A stretch of DNA of 64,000 bases from Streptomyces dengpaensis (GCF_002946835.1 NZ_CP026652.1:3038001-3102000), one strand, 5' to 3'; counted from the stretch's first letter, positions 24,618 to 33,772 are shown. The notes: generated by a model not told the origin, from the sequence alone. Made by a program: numbers and translations.

Positions 24618-25724
24618 CCCCAGGCGTTCGACCGCTGCCGCCACTCGCTCGTCCGTCGCTGTCAGGGCCACTCGTACGAACTTTTCGCCTGCCTCGCCGT
24701 AGAAGTCGCCGGGGGCCACCAGGATGCCCAGGTCTGCCAGGTGGGCCACCGTGGTCCAGCAGGACTCCTCCCGGGTGGCCCAGAGGTAGAGGCTCGCCTC
24801 GCTGTGTTCGATGCGGAACCCGTGCCGGAGGAGGGCGTCGCGGAGGGCGGTGCGGCGGGCTGCGTAGCGCTCGCGCTGTTCTCGGACGTGGGTGTCGTCC
24901 GACAGGGCGGCGACGACCGCGGCCTGGGTCGGCGCGGACGTCATCATGCCGCCGTGCTTGCGGATCTGGAGGAGGTCGCCGAGGACGGCGGGGTCACCCG
25001 CGAGAAACGCGGCGCGGTAGCCGGCCAGGTTCGAGCGCTTCGAGAGGGAGTGGACCGAGACGATCCCCTCGTACGAGCCGCCGCACACGTCCGGGTGCAG
25101 GACCGAGACCGGGTCGGCCTCCCAGCCCAGCTCCAGGTAGCACTCGTCGGAGAAGAGCAGGACGCCGTGCTCGCGGGCCCACGCGACGATCCGGGCGAGT
25201 TCCGGGGCGGAGAGGACCTTGCCGGTCGGGTTCGACGGGGAGTTCAGCCACAGGAGCTTCAGGTCCGTCGGGTCCAGTTCGGTCGGGTCGTCGTAGACCA
25301 CGTGGTCCGCCCGGGCCAGCCGCGCGCCGACCTCGTACGTCGGGTACGCCAGGCGCGGGTAGGCGACCACGTCTTTGGATGTCGCAGTGCCGGGGCCCAG
25401 GCCCAGCTGGGTCGGGAGCCAGGCGACCAGTTCCTTGGAGCCGACGATCGGGAGCACATGGCGGTGGGTGACATCCCGCGCGCCGAGCCGTCGCCGCACC
25501 CAGCCCGTGATCGCGTCCCGCAGCTCGGGCGTGCCCCACACCGTGGGGTAGCCCGGCGAGTCCGCGGCCGCGACCAGGGCTTTCTGGATCAGCTCGGGCA
25601 CCGGGTCGACCGGGGTGCCGACGGACAGGTCGACGATGCCGTCCGGGTGAGCGGCGGCCGTCGCCTTGTAGGGCTCCAGCTTGTCCCAGGGGAAGGCGGG
25701 AAGCCGGTCGGAGACTGCGGACAC
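24615..25724 (-). CDS. dapC: Succinyldiaminopimelate transaminase
   Basis: A 369-residue class I/II PLP-dependent aminotransferase placed in the diaminopimelate branch of lysine and cell-wall synthesis. Visible motifs are LNSPSNPTGK (about residue 165), FSDECYLEL (about 195) and the PLP-lysine segment SVHSLSKRSNLAG (about 225). The GTG at 25724 begins at the conserved VSDRLPAFPWDKL start of the family. Assignment to dapC rests on position beside ferredoxin and near dapE, which is the usual actinobacterial arrangement. Its 3' end merges with repeat B. Confidence 0.88.
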   Translation of the reverse strand: MSAVSDRLPAFPWDKLEPYKATAAAHPDGIVDLSVGTPVDPVPELIQKALVAAADSPGYPTVWGTPELRDAITGWVRRRLGARDVTHRHVLPIVGSKELVAWLPTQLGLGPGTATSKDVVAYPRLAYPTYEVGARLARADHVVYDDPTELDPTDLKLLWLNSPSNPTGKVLSAPELARIVAWAREHGVLLFSDECYLELGWEADPVSVLHPDVCGGSYEGIVSVHSLSKRSNLAGYRAAFLAGDPAVLGDLLQIRKHGGMMTSAPTQAAVVAALSDDTHVREQRERYAARRTALRDALLRHGFRIEHSEASLYLWATREESCWTTVAHLADLGILVAPGDFYGEAGEKFVRVALTATDERVAAAVERLG

Positions 25725-25766
25725 GGGATCGGGCTCACTTTCTCTGTACTCGCTCGTACGGCAAAC

Positions 25767-25817
25767 GCCTCGGTCCCGTACGGCGATCAAGGCGATCAGG
25801 CCGTACGGGACCGAGGC
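25767..25817 (-). terminator. Strong terminator after the ferredoxin gene
   Basis: A perfect 18-bp stem (25767-25784 and 25800-25817) with a 15-nt loop, 20 bp beyond the ferredoxin stop codon on the minus strand. It should insulate ferredoxin from dapC. Confidence 0.85.
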
Positions 25818-25837
25818 GGCGCGTCTGTGCGGGCCGC

Positions 25838-26158
25838 TTACTGGTTCTGCGGCGGCAGCGCGGCGATGAAGGGGTGGTCACGCTCGATCAGGCCGAGCTT
25901 GCTGGCGCCGCCGGGCGAGCCGAGCTCGTCGAAGAACTCGACGTTCGCCTTGTAGTAGTCCTTCCACTCTTCGGGAGTGTCGTCTTCGTAGAAGATCGCC
26001 TCGACCGGGCATACCGGCTCACAGGCTCCACAGTCGACGCATTCGTCCGGGTGGATGTACAAAGCCCGGGAGCCCTCGTAGATGCAGTCGACCGGGCACT
26101 CCTCGATGCACGCCTTGTCCTTGACGTCGACACAAGGCTGCGCGATGACGTAGGTCAC
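25838..26158 (-). CDS. fdxA: 7Fe ferredoxin
   Basis: A 106-residue seven-iron ferredoxin carrying one [3Fe-4S] and one [4Fe-4S] cluster. The Cys patterns are CVDVKDKACIEECPVDC and CVDCGACEPVCP, followed by the conserved PEEWKDYYKANVEFF. It is a soluble one-electron carrier, expected to serve P450s or other oxidoreductases. The GTG at 26158 follows GAGGAGGAACG. From memory the M. tuberculosis counterpart is fdxC (Rv1177), beside the aminotransferase Rv1178, as here. Confidence 0.93.
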   Translation of the reverse strand: MTYVIAQPCVDVKDKACIEECPVDCIYEGSRALYIHPDECVDCGACEPVCPVEAIFYEDDTPEEWKDYYKANVEFFDELGSPGGASKLGLIERDHPFIAALPPQNQ

Positions 26159-26298
26159 GCTGTCGTTCCTCCTCGATAGGGCGCTGGCGGGCCTCCGTAG
26201 GCTCCGCCGCCTGGCGCGCGGGAGCGCGGCGTTGTCGATGCCCGCCCCTAGTATCTCCGTTCTTGGGCATGATCCGAACAGGAGGGGTGAACTGACCT

Positions 26299-27405
26299 GT
26301 GGAAATCTCAGCTTCCGGCCGCCTCGAGGTCCGTATCACCGCTGCTGACGTGGGCAAACGTGTCTCTGTTCGGCGGATGATCAAAGATGTCGCCGAGGGT
26401 GAGAAGTTCACCGACACGGTTGGTGTTCTCACATCATGGGACAAGGGTGTGCTGCTGATCACACGACGGACCGGCGAAATGGTCCAGATCGCGGAATCCT
26501 CGCTGGTCGCGGGCAAGGTCGTCCCGGCCGCTCCGGCGCGTCGGCGGGGCCCGGCAGCCTCGTACGAGGAGCTGGCGCGGGTCGCGGCGCGGGCGTGGCG
26601 GCCGGGGGAGAGCGAGCGGCTCGGCGCGTGGGAGCTGCGGGCGGCCTCCGGGTTCACCCGGCGCGCCAACTCCGTCCTGCCGCTCGGAGACCCCGGCGTG
26701 CCGCTGGACGAGGCGCTGACGTACGTACGGGGCTGGTACGCCGCCCGTGGCCTGCCCGCGTACATCCAGACCGCGACCGGCGCCGAGGGCGCGCAGGAGC
26801 TGCTGTGCGCGGAGCTGGAGGCGCGCGGCTGGACGCGTGAGGTGACGGCCGAGCTGTGGATCGGCTCGCTCGCGCCGATCGGGGATCTGGAGGTGTCCGA
26901 CGCGCCGATCGGGGATCTGGAGGTGTCCGACGCTCCGGCCGGGGACCGGAAGGCGCCGGAAGTCGTGCTGTCCCGCGAGGCGGACGACGCTTGGCTGGGC
27001 CGCTACCAGCGCAAGGGGCTGAGCGACGTGGCTCTGCGGGTGCTGGGCAGCGGGCCCTCGGTGTGGTTCGCGACGGTGCCCGGCGCGGAGGGGGAACCCC
27101 CGGCCGCGATCGGACGGTGCGTGGTCGACGGCCGCTGGGCCGGTTTCGCGGCCGTCGAGGTCGACCCGGCCCGCCGCCGCCAGGGTCTCGCCACCGCCGT
27201 GATGGCCGCCCTGGCCCGCCGGGCCCTGGACGAGGGCGCCTCGGCTGCCTGGCTCCAGGTGGAGGAGGAGAATACTGAGGCGCGGGCGATGTACGCGGGG
27301 ATGGGCTTCGGGCCGCATCACGCGTACCACCACTACCGGTGGATCCCGGGATCCGGTGCGGCGGATGGCGGTTCCGGGGTCGGCGACCCGTATCGATCGG
27401 TGTGA
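26299..27405 (+). CDS. GNAT family N-acetyltransferase
   Basis: A 368-residue protein. The first 75 residues form a small beta-rich domain (VGVLTSWDKGVLLITRRTG), often seen ahead of GNATs in Streptomyces. The C-terminal GNAT domain has the acetyl-CoA loop RRRQGLATAV at about residue 294 and the terminal YAGMGF. Between them lies an exact 10-residue tandem duplication (APIGDLEVSD twice). The start is a GTG. The acceptor is unknown. It is divergent from ferredoxin; a TAGTAT hexamer about 45 bp upstream may be the -10. Confidence 0.82.
   Translation: MEISASGRLEVRITAADVGKRVSVRRMIKDVAEGEKFTDTVGVLTSWDKGVLLITRRTGEMVQIAESSLVAGKVVPAAPARRRGPAASYEELARVAARAWRPGESERLGAWELRAASGFTRRANSVLPLGDPGVPLDEALTYVRGWYAARGLPAYIQTATGAEGAQELLCAELEARGWTREVTAELWIGSLAPIGDLEVSDAPIGDLEVSDAPAGDRKAPEVVLSREADDAWLGRYQRKGLSDVALRVLGSGPSVWFATVPGAEGEPPAAIGRCVVDGRWAGFAAVEVDPARRRQGLATAVMAALARRALDEGASAAWLQVEEENTEARAMYAGMGFGPHHAYHHYRWIPGSGAADGGSGVGDPYRSV
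26872..26931 (+). repeat. Exact 30-bp tandem duplication inside the GNAT gene
   Basis: 26872-26901 and 26902-26931 are identical and keep frame, duplicating APIGDLEVSD in a linker. The perfect identity suggests a recent event. Confidence 0.9.
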
Positions 27406-27422
27406 AAGGGCACGAACCGGCT

Positions 27423-28328
27423 ATGCGTTCCCCTCAGCCACCGGAGCCGGAGCGGGCCGCCGAGGTGCGGCGGCGGTTCGCCGACGAGGCACGGGCCGAG
27501 CGGCCCGATCTGGCGGTGCTGTGTCTGCTGGTGGGGGCCGCCGGGGACGGAACGCTGGACGAGACCGGGATGGACGCGGCGCAGATCGAGCTGGACCGGC
27601 TGGCGGGGCAGCTGCCGTTCCGTCCGGGCGGGCCGCGGTCCTGGGCGGCCGCGCTCGGGGAGCTGCTCGGCGGGCGCTGCGGGTTCCGGGGCGCGCCGGC
27701 CGACTATCAGCGGCTGGAGTCGTCGCTGCTGCACGAGGTGCTGCGGCGGCGGCGTGGGCTGCCCATCCTGTTGTCCGTGGTGTGGATGGAGGTCGCGCGG
27801 CGGGCCGGGGCGCCGGTGTACGGGGTCGCTCTGCCCGGGCACTTCGTCGTCGGCTTCGGGCCGCCGCACCCGGCCGCCACCCCGCAAGGAACTCAAGGGG
27901 CTTCACTCAGTGATTTCTTCCAGCAGCAGGTGCTGGCCGATCCCTTCGACGGCGGGCGCGTGCTCACCGGGTCCGACGCGGAACTGCTCGTCGCGGGGGC
28001 GACCGGTGCGCCGCTCGACCCCGCGATGCTCTCCCCCGCCGATCCGCTCGACGTCGTCCTGCGCGTCCTGAACAACGTCCGCGCCTGGGCGGCCGCCCGG
28101 CCCGAGCGGGCGGACGTCGCACTGTGGGCCGTCGAGCTGTCCCTGCTGCTGCCGTCACACCCCGCCCGGCTGCGCTACGAGCGCGCGCAACTCCTCGTCC
28201 AGTGCGGTGACTTCCTCGCGGGTGCCGCCGAACTCGACGCGTACGCCGATGTGGTGGGCGCCGTTGACGAGCCGGCCGCGCGTCGCCTCCGCCAGCAGGC
28301 GCAGGCGGCTCGGGCGATGCTCAACTGA
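27423..28328 (+). CDS. SirB1/transglutaminase-like family protein
   Basis: A 301-residue protein of the SirB1 family. The core DYQRLESSLLHEVLRRRRGLPILLS and the AGAPVYGVALPGHFVVG segment (quoted in part) are its signatures; the C-terminal half is a helical, TPR-like repeat (ERAQLLVQCGDFLAGAAELD). The catalytic triad of true transglutaminases is not complete here, as is usual for the family. The ATG at 27423 has GAAAGGG upstream and is 17 bp after the GNAT stop, so the two are probably co-transcribed. Function unknown. Confidence 0.8.
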   Translation: MRSPQPPEPERAAEVRRRFADEARAERPDLAVLCLLVGAAGDGTLDETGMDAAQIELDRLAGQLPFRPGGPRSWAAALGELLGGRCGFRGAPADYQRLESSLLHEVLRRRRGLPILLSVVWMEVARRAGAPVYGVALPGHFVVGFGPPHPAATPQGTQGASLSDFFQQQVLADPFDGGRVLTGSDAELLVAGATGAPLDPAMLSPADPLDVVLRVLNNVRAWAAARPERADVALWAVELSLLLPSHPARLRYERAQLLVQCGDFLAGAAELDAYADVVGAVDEPAARRLRQQAQAARAMLN

Positions 28329-28355
28329 CGGCGGCGTGGGGGCGATGCGCTGCCG

Positions 28356-28460
28356 GTTTTTTCGCCCCCTCCGCCCCTGCCCGTCCCGTATCTGGGGGGC
28401 TCTGCCCCCCGACCCCCTATCGCGCTTCGCGCTCGTCCCAAACGCCGGACGGGCTGAAAC
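28356..28460 (+). repeat. Dispersed repeat family A, copy 3
   Basis: Begins TTTTTTCGCCCCCTCCGCCC and ends AAACGCCGGACGGGCTGAAAC, with a GGGGGGC-TCT-GCCCCCC hairpin in the middle. It lies between convergent genes, adjoining the minus-strand stop at 28461. Confidence 0.75.
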
Positions 28461-30749
28461 TCAGCTGGGGTTCGTTGAGATCGTGACGATCCGGTCCGCA
28501 GGCGTCGTGCCGCGCAGCGCCTTGCCCAGTGCCGAGGCCACGTCCTGCGGGCTCACCGGCTTCTTGCTGCCGTTGCCCTTGGTGATCGTGACACCGTCGA
28601 AGGCACCGCCGTACAGCTCCTTCAGGACGGCGAGGTCGTAGTGCTCGACGAGCTTGCCGTTCACCGCGCGCACGCTCAGGAACTTCCAGATGGAGTTCTC
28701 CGGGCTGAACGAGATGGTGTGGGCGGCATCCGTCTGGACCGTCACGTTCGCGGACATCGCGACGTTGGCGAACTTCGTCATCATCCGGTCGACCTCGGCC
28801 TTCGCGACCGTAGGCTGACGGATCTTGGTGGCGACCTTCACCGGCGCGGTCGTACCGGTCTCCACCTGTGCGCGGTACGCCTCCTCCACGGCCTTCGTCG
28901 ACGACGCGATGTCGATGCCCTCGCCCGCCTTGCCGTACACGGGTGTGGCCTTGCCCGGCTGGAACTTGATCGAGCCGTCGACCGCCGAACCGGCGCCGCC
29001 CGCGGCGCGCTCCAGGGCGGCCTGCAGCTTCTCCTCGTCGACGGGCATCACGGGCTCGACGACGCGCCCCTGGCCGAACAGCGAACCGATCACCGAGATG
29101 GGGTTGTAGTCGCTGCCCGCGGCGGCGCGGACCGTGGCCTGGCTGTCGAGCTGGAGCCCGGCCTGGTCCGGCTTGAGCGAGACGGCGTCGCCTTCGACCG
29201 ACAGCTTGAGCGGCTTGTTCATACGGTCACCGAGGGCGTCGTCGAGCTTCTTGACGGCCTCGTCGCGGGTGCCGCCGCCGATGTCGACGCCGAGCACGGT
29301 GGTGCCCTTGGGCACGTCCGAGTGGTTCATGAGCAGGCCCGCGCCGTACGCGCCGCCGCCGAGGACCACCAGGGCGACGACCAGGAGCGTCAGCTTGCTG
29401 CGGCCCTTCTTCTTCGCCGGCTTCGACGAGGCCGGCGGTTGCTGGACCGGCTCGGGCAGCTTCGGCGGGGTGTGCGGCGGCGGGCCGTCGGTGTGCGCGC
29501 CCGGCCCGAACGGGGAGTTCTGGGCGGGCGGTACGACGGGGATGCCGCTGGTCAGGGTGTCCCCGGAGACGTTGCCCGCGGGGCTGCCGTAGGCACCGGC
29601 GCCGGGCTCGGGCGCCGGCTTCTGCGGCGTGAGGATCGCGGTGTCGTCACTGAGACCACCGCTGAGACCGGCCCGCTGGGTGGCGTGGGTGCCCGTACCG
29701 CCGGCGGGACCGCCCGGACCGCGACCGGCGTATCCCGCGCCGGGCCCGGCGGCCAGGCTGCCGGGTGCCACGCCCGGACCGGCCGGCGGCACCATCGGGC
29801 CGGTCCCGGTGACCGGACCGCCGGTCGGGCCCGCGGGGCCGCGCTGCCCGCCCTCGGAGAAGTACGGGAGGTCGTCGCGGCGCGGTTCGCCGCCGTTGCC
29901 TGGGCCGGCAGGACCGTTCCCCGCACCGGCGTGCCCGTTGCCCGGTCCGGCCGTCGGGAAGGATCCGGTGCCGGCCAGCGCCTCGGTGACGTCGAAGGAA
30001 CCGGTGCCGCCACCGTGGCCGGGGGCCACGGGTCCGGCGCCGGTGGCACCGGGCAGCCCGGAACCGTTCGTGGCGCCACCGCCGGGCCGGGGTGCGCCCG
30101 CCCCACCGGGCTGTGCGCCACCGGGCCGCCCGCCACCGGACGCGCCCAGCGGACCAGCGCCGTTCGCGGCATGCGGCCGCGCTCCGCCGGCGCCACCAGG
30201 GCGCCCGCCCTGTGCGCCCACGGAACCCGCGGTACCGCCGGGAGCACCCGCGGCGCCCGAACCACCCGGCAGGCCCGCCCCGTTGGTGGATCCACCCCCC
30301 GGACCGCCCTTGGGCGCACCGGACTTGCGTGGCGCGAACCAGTCGCTGGTCTTCTCCTCGGCCGCGGGGGCCGGAGCCGCTGCCCCGGCCGAAGCGTCCA
30401 TGGAGGTGGCCATGGCGGTGGCCGCGCCCGTGGGCGCACTCACGCCCTGCGGCGGCTCCGGGGCGGCGGGCCCGCTGTCGGCACCCTCGGCGGACGCGTC
30501 GGCGTCCCCGACGGGCGTGCGGACGACGACGGGCGGGATGGGCCGCGATCCGGGGATGTTGATCCGGATCCGTGTCGTCAGCGTGGTCTCGGTCTTGCGG
30601 TCCCCCGGCGGCTTGCCGGTGGCCGAACGGCCCGCGTCGGCACCGCTTTCGGAAGCCGGGGGGGTCCCGTACGGCGGCGTCCCCGACGGGTACGCGGCTC
30701 CACCGCGGCCGTTGGGCCCGGAGGACGAACTGTCAGTTTCACGACTCAA
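28461..30749 (-). CDS. Membrane protein with peptidoglycan-binding (PG_binding_4) domains
   Basis: A 762-residue single-pass protein. The first 430 residues are a disordered Gly/Pro/Ala-rich cytoplasmic region. After a basic stretch (KPAKKKGRSK) comes one membrane helix (about 452-475), then an extracytoplasmic part that opens GTTVLGVDIGGGTRDEAVKKL and repeats the YoaR/VanW-associated peptidoglycan-binding fold twice. The VanW domain that normally follows is absent. It probably binds cell-wall peptidoglycan from the membrane. It lies upstream of nothing on its strand, and downstream of the DUF6113 and mshB genes with a 159-bp gap. Confidence 0.82.
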   Translation of the reverse strand: MSRETDSSSSGPNGRGGAAYPSGTPPYGTPPASESGADAGRSATGKPPGDRKTETTLTTRIRINIPGSRPIPPVVVRTPVGDADASAEGADSGPAAPEPPQGVSAPTGAATAMATSMDASAGAAAPAPAAEEKTSDWFAPRKSGAPKGGPGGGSTNGAGLPGGSGAAGAPGGTAGSVGAQGGRPGGAGGARPHAANGAGPLGASGGGRPGGAQPGGAGAPRPGGGATNGSGLPGATGAGPVAPGHGGGTGSFDVTEALAGTGSFPTAGPGNGHAGAGNGPAGPGNGGEPRRDDLPYFSEGGQRGPAGPTGGPVTGTGPMVPPAGPGVAPGSLAAGPGAGYAGRGPGGPAGGTGTHATQRAGLSGGLSDDTAILTPQKPAPEPGAGAYGSPAGNVSGDTLTSGIPVVPPAQNSPFGPGAHTDGPPPHTPPKLPEPVQQPPASSKPAKKKGRSKLTLLVVALVVLGGGAYGAGLLMNHSDVPKGTTVLGVDIGGGTRDEAVKKLDDALGDRMNKPLKLSVEGDAVSLKPDQAGLQLDSQATVRAAAGSDYNPISVIGSLFGQGRVVEPVMPVDEEKLQAALERAAGGAGSAVDGSIKFQPGKATPVYGKAGEGIDIASSTKAVEEAYRAQVETGTTAPVKVATKIRQPTVAKAEVDRMMTKFANVAMSANVTVQTDAAHTISFSPENSIWKFLSVRAVNGKLVEHYDLAVLKELYGGAFDGVTITKGNGSKKPVSPQDVASALGKALRGTTPADRIVTISTNPS

Positions 30750-30908
30750 GGCAGGTTCTCCCGGTTGGCTCCGCCGCCCGTTTACTCGACCTCATCTCGG
30801 GCAGCTCGGCGGCGCGCACCACCATACTGGCCATGTCCGGCGCGCAAACCTCGCCTTCGAAGGAACCCCCACGGGACCCGCACCTGTTGGATACGGCGAA
30901 GTGGTACG

Positions 30909-31334
30909 TCACTTCCCAAGTCGGACGCCGGAACCGTCCGGTTGCCGCCCCCGCCCGGGGGTGGCGCACATCACAGCGACGGCCATACCGCCGAGCAGGA
31001 AGAGGTACGAGCCGACTCCCGCGCCGAAGAGGTAGTCCCCCTCGGGCCGGCTGGCGGTGAGCAGGACGACGGCGACCGTCCAGCCGGCCTCGGGTGCGAC
31101 GGCCCCCGCCCGGGAGCCGGTCGCCCGGGCACCGCCCAGGAAGAGCCCGCCCGCGCCCGCGAGGGCGAGCAGCAACCCGGCCGGGAACCAGCCGGACTGC
31201 ACCAGCGCCCCGGTGGCCCCGACCAGGGCCCCGAGCAGAAAGAGTCCCAGGTAGGCGGCGATCCGCCCGCCCGAGGGCCGCGTCAGCGGCTGGGCCAGCA
31301 TGCTGCCGCCCTGTCCCGGTCCCGTCGTACTCAT
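30909..31334 (-). CDS. DUF6113 family membrane protein
   Basis: A 141-residue protein with four membrane segments (about residues 25-45, 50-68, 80-96 and 105-123) and a basic C-terminal tail. Family assignment (DUF6113) is from memory of Streptomyces proteins that follow mshB. Its start overlaps the mshB stop by 4 bp (ATGA), so it is translated with mshB; a role linked to mycothiol is possible but unproven. Confidence 0.8.
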   Translation of the reverse strand: MSTTGPGQGGSMLAQPLTRPSGGRIAAYLGLFLLGALVGATGALVQSGWFPAGLLLALAGAGGLFLGGARATGSRAGAVAPEAGWTVAVVLLTASRPEGDYLFGAGVGSYLFLLGGMAVAVMCATPGRGRQPDGSGVRLGK

Positions 31335-32236
31335 CGCACGCCCGCTTCCACTCGCTGGATCCCCTCGAACAGGTCCGTCTCGCGCCGCCCCTGGGGTCGC
31401 TCCCCGTCCACCAACTCGTAGTACTCGGTGGTGAAGAGCGGCTGCGCGAGCTGGTTCGAGAGGACGAACCAGGGCTCGGCCACCTCGATCTGGGTGGCGT
31501 GCGCGCGCATCGCGGCCGCCTTGGCGGCGGCGTACGCGGTCCCGTCGATCTCGGTGGTGATCACCGCGTCGTCCACGACACCCGGTACGTCGTCGATGGC
31601 GGCGGACTCGGTGAACGGAAGCTCCGGGAGCGCCTCACGCAGGCGCGCGAAGCCGTTCTCGGCGACCGACTGCGGCACCCTGTTCCAGTAGGTCTTGACG
31701 ATCTCCCAAGGGTCGCCGAGGTCCCGGCGGAAGGCGTCTTCCGCGGCGAGCTCGGCGGCGCGCACGGCCACGCGGTGGGCCTGGATGTGGTCCGGGTGCC
31801 CATAGCCGCCGTGGGGGTCGTAGGTGACGAGCACCTGGGGGCGGACCTCGCGGATCACCTCCACCACGTACGCGGCGGCCTCGTCGATGTCGGCGGACCA
31901 GAAGGCGCCCGGGCGGCGGTTCTGCTCGACGCCCATCATCCCGGAGTCGCGGAAACGCCCGGGGCCACCGAGGAACCGGTGATCGGTGACACCCAGCTCC
32001 TTCATGGCGGCGGTCAGCTCACCGATCCGGTACGGGCCGAGGCCGTCCTCGCGGTCGGGCGCGAGGTGCGCGAGCTCGGGCGGGATGACCTCGCCCTCCT
32101 CGCCGAGGGTGCAGGTCACCAGCGTGACATGGGCGCCCTCGGCCGCGTATTTGGCCATGGTCGCGCCGTTGTTGATCGACTCGTCGTCCGGGTGCGCGTG
32201 CACCAGGAGCAGGCGCCGGTCGGGCAGTTCCGTCAT
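31331..32236 (-). CDS. mshB: N-acetyl-1-D-myo-inosityl-2-amino-2-deoxy-alpha-D-glucopyranoside deacetylase
   Basis: A 301-residue zinc deacetylase of mycothiol biosynthesis; it removes the acetyl group from GlcNAc-inositol in the cytoplasm. The metal motif AHPDDE is at residues 14-19 and the second ligand motif GHPDH at about 147-151. The length matches MshB rather than the related Mca. The ATG at 32236 has TAGGCT 6 nt upstream and no Shine-Dalgarno, suggesting a leaderless transcript. It is coupled to the DUF6113 gene. It marks the right edge of the conserved block before the accessory region. Confidence 0.93.
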   Translation of the reverse strand: MTELPDRRLLLVHAHPDDESINNGATMAKYAAEGAHVTLVTCTLGEEGEVIPPELAHLAPDREDGLGPYRIGELTAAMKELGVTDHRFLGGPGRFRDSGMMGVEQNRRPGAFWSADIDEAAAYVVEVIREVRPQVLVTYDPHGGYGHPDHIQAHRVAVRAAELAAEDAFRRDLGDPWEIVKTYWNRVPQSVAENGFARLREALPELPFTESAAIDDVPGVVDDAVITTEIDGTAYAAAKAAAMRAHATQIEVAEPWFVLSNQLAQPLFTTEYYELVDGERPQGRRETDLFEGIQRVEAGVR

Positions 32237-32286
32237 GGGGCCAGCCTACGAGGGGACCGACCCCTCGGGTGCTTCCCGGCCTGCTG

Positions 32287-32949
32287 TCAGCCCTCGTCAT
32301 CGAGGACATGGGCGATGCCCAGCGCAATCCGCTCGATCCAGTCGATGGCGTCGGTCACCTCGGCTTCGTCGATCGGGCGGCGCTGTTCGAGATCGCCGTC
32401 GATCAGGTCGGCGTCGTGTGCGATCTTGTTGCGCCGCTGAGTGATCTCCAGATAGCGGCTGCGAAGCTTCTTCTCGTTCAGGCTGGTGCGTCCCTGGAAG
32501 AAGGAGCCGTTGATCCATCCGGCCGCCTCGTACCAGACCTTCTTCTCCGTCACGAGCTTGAGCACTTCGGAGATCTTGCCGGGGTGCTGGAGCGACTGGG
32601 CCGCGAGCTTGTCGCGCAGATGCTCGACGACGGCGTCAGGCAGGGGGACATCGCCGCGCCGTACCGCCTCGACCCTGTGCAATGGCAATTCATACACACG
32701 CAGCTGGTACGGCATGTCAGGGCTGTCCTTAGCCGCCAGTTCGGCGACCCGGCGCAGCACCTCCTCGTGCAGCCAGTGGTCGATGGCGGCAACAGCCTGA
32801 ACCCAGGCCGCCCGGTAAAAGTCATCGATGTCAATCGTGGGCGACTTGAACGGGGTGAGCATTCTGCCCGCCTCGACCATGCGTCGGGCATACGACAGGT
32901 TCGTCATAAACGCCTCAAACTGACGCGTCTGCGGTCTGGGAACGGCCAT
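32287..32949 (-). CDS. HEPN domain protein (RiboL-PSP-HEPN type)
   Basis: A 220-residue, mostly helical protein. The C-terminal part carries the HEPN ribonuclease signature RRNKIAHDAD at about residues 172-180 (Arg-x4-6-His), followed by a helix with DAIDWIERIALGIAHVL. HEPN proteins of this kind are RNases in toxin-antitoxin, abortive-infection and RNA-maturation systems. No nucleotidyltransferase (MNT) partner is adjacent. The ATG at 32949 is preceded by GGGGGTT. It is the last of four minus-strand genes. The RNase role is inferred; nothing proves it is a toxin. Confidence 0.78.
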   Translation of the reverse strand: MAVPRPQTRQFEAFMTNLSYARRMVEAGRMLTPFKSPTIDIDDFYRAAWVQAVAAIDHWLHEEVLRRVAELAAKDSPDMPYQLRVYELPLHRVEAVRRGDVPLPDAVVEHLRDKLAAQSLQHPGKISEVLKLVTEKKVWYEAAGWINGSFFQGRTSLNEKKLRSRYLEITQRRNKIAHDADLIDGDLEQRRPIDEAEVTDAIDWIERIALGIAHVLDDEG

Positions 32950-33103
32950 GGGTAACCCCCGTGCAAATCTTCGCAACGATCTCCAGGAGGAGGATTCCCG
33001 AGGCGCACGGGGGCCAGTCAAGCCGAGCGGGATCAGTTCGGAAAACGTGGCCGATTCAGGCCCCTCCATTTCCGGATCACGCCCCTCCGGTCGTTCCGGC
33101 CCC

Positions 33104-33361
33104 TCAGAAGCCCAGGTAGGTGATCTGGACGATGTAGACGCGCTCGCTCCGCACAACGACCTGGTACCTGAACCAGCCGCCGGAGACGATGATTTCTCTG
33201 CCCTTCGGGTCGATCCCCTCATAGGCCCGGCCGTGGACATGAAGAGCTTCAGCCGCCCTGACCAGTTCATCGGCCCTGTGTGAAACAGCGGCCAAGAAAT
33301 CTGCCGGGGCGGCGCGGGCAGCCTCTTCCGCCCCGAGGGCGTACTCCCATTTCCAGCTCAC
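33104..33361 (-). CDS. Small RelE/ParE-like toxin candidate
   Basis: An 85-residue protein with an N-terminal helical part (PADFLAAVSHRADELVRAAEAL) and a C-terminal beta-rich part (FRYQVVVRSERVYIVQITYLG) as in RelE/ParE toxins. The GTG at 33361 overlaps the stop of the upstream gene in a GTGA, the classic coupling of a toxin-antitoxin pair. Catalytic residues cannot be assigned by eye, so toxicity is inferred from size, fold pattern and overlap. Confidence 0.65.
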   Translation of the reverse strand: MSWKWEYALGAEEAARAAPADFLAAVSHRADELVRAAEALHVHGRAYEGIDPKGREIIVSGGWFRYQVVVRSERVYIVQITYLGF

Positions 33362-33705
33362 CCTCGAACTGCCTTCAGCGCCTCTTCGAGGACCGCGCTC
33401 AGCTCGCGTAGGGCTCCCTGCGCGATGGCCGGGTCCTCGTGCTCCACATCCTTCTCCGCCTGGGCGTAGCGGGCGGACAGGTCCGGTCGGCGGGCGATCT
33501 CGATCTCCTTGGCCCAGATCAGGACCCAGCTCTGCACCGGGCTGAGCGACTGCCACTCGACGGCCTTGGCGAAGGCCTCGTCCTTCATTGCCTGCATCTC
33601 GTCAAGACGCCCCGGAGCGACGACGGCGAGGGCTGCGCGGAGGGCATCCGGTGTCAGCTCGGGACGGGGGATCAGCTCGTTTCCGTGGTCAGCCTGCGTG
33701 CTCAT
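33358..33705 (-). CDS. Antitoxin-like protein (DUF6247-type)
   Basis: A 115-residue acidic, helical protein beginning MSTQADHGNELIPRPELTPDALRAAL. The pattern LTPxALRAAL...VAPGRLDEMQ resembles the DUF6247 family of Streptomyces, assigned from memory, which pairs with small RelE-like toxins. The ATG at 33705 has GGAGGAC 7 nt upstream. It is coupled by 4 bp to the downstream small gene and follows the winged-helix gene by 67 bp. Confidence 0.65.
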   Translation of the reverse strand: MSTQADHGNELIPRPELTPDALRAALAVVAPGRLDEMQAMKDEAFAKAVEWQSLSPVQSWVLIWAKEIEIARRPDLSARYAQAEKDVEHEDPAIAQGALRELSAVLEEALKAVRG

Positions 33706-33772
33706 GGTGTCCTCCAGAGAGTGCCCCGGCCAGAATATCCGGCCTACGGGACGGGAACGGGACACAACGGGC

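Noticed and set aside
28641..31421. 926-residue open frame on the plus strand
   Set aside because: Antisense to the Gly/Pro-rich membrane protein; composition is that of a shadow frame.
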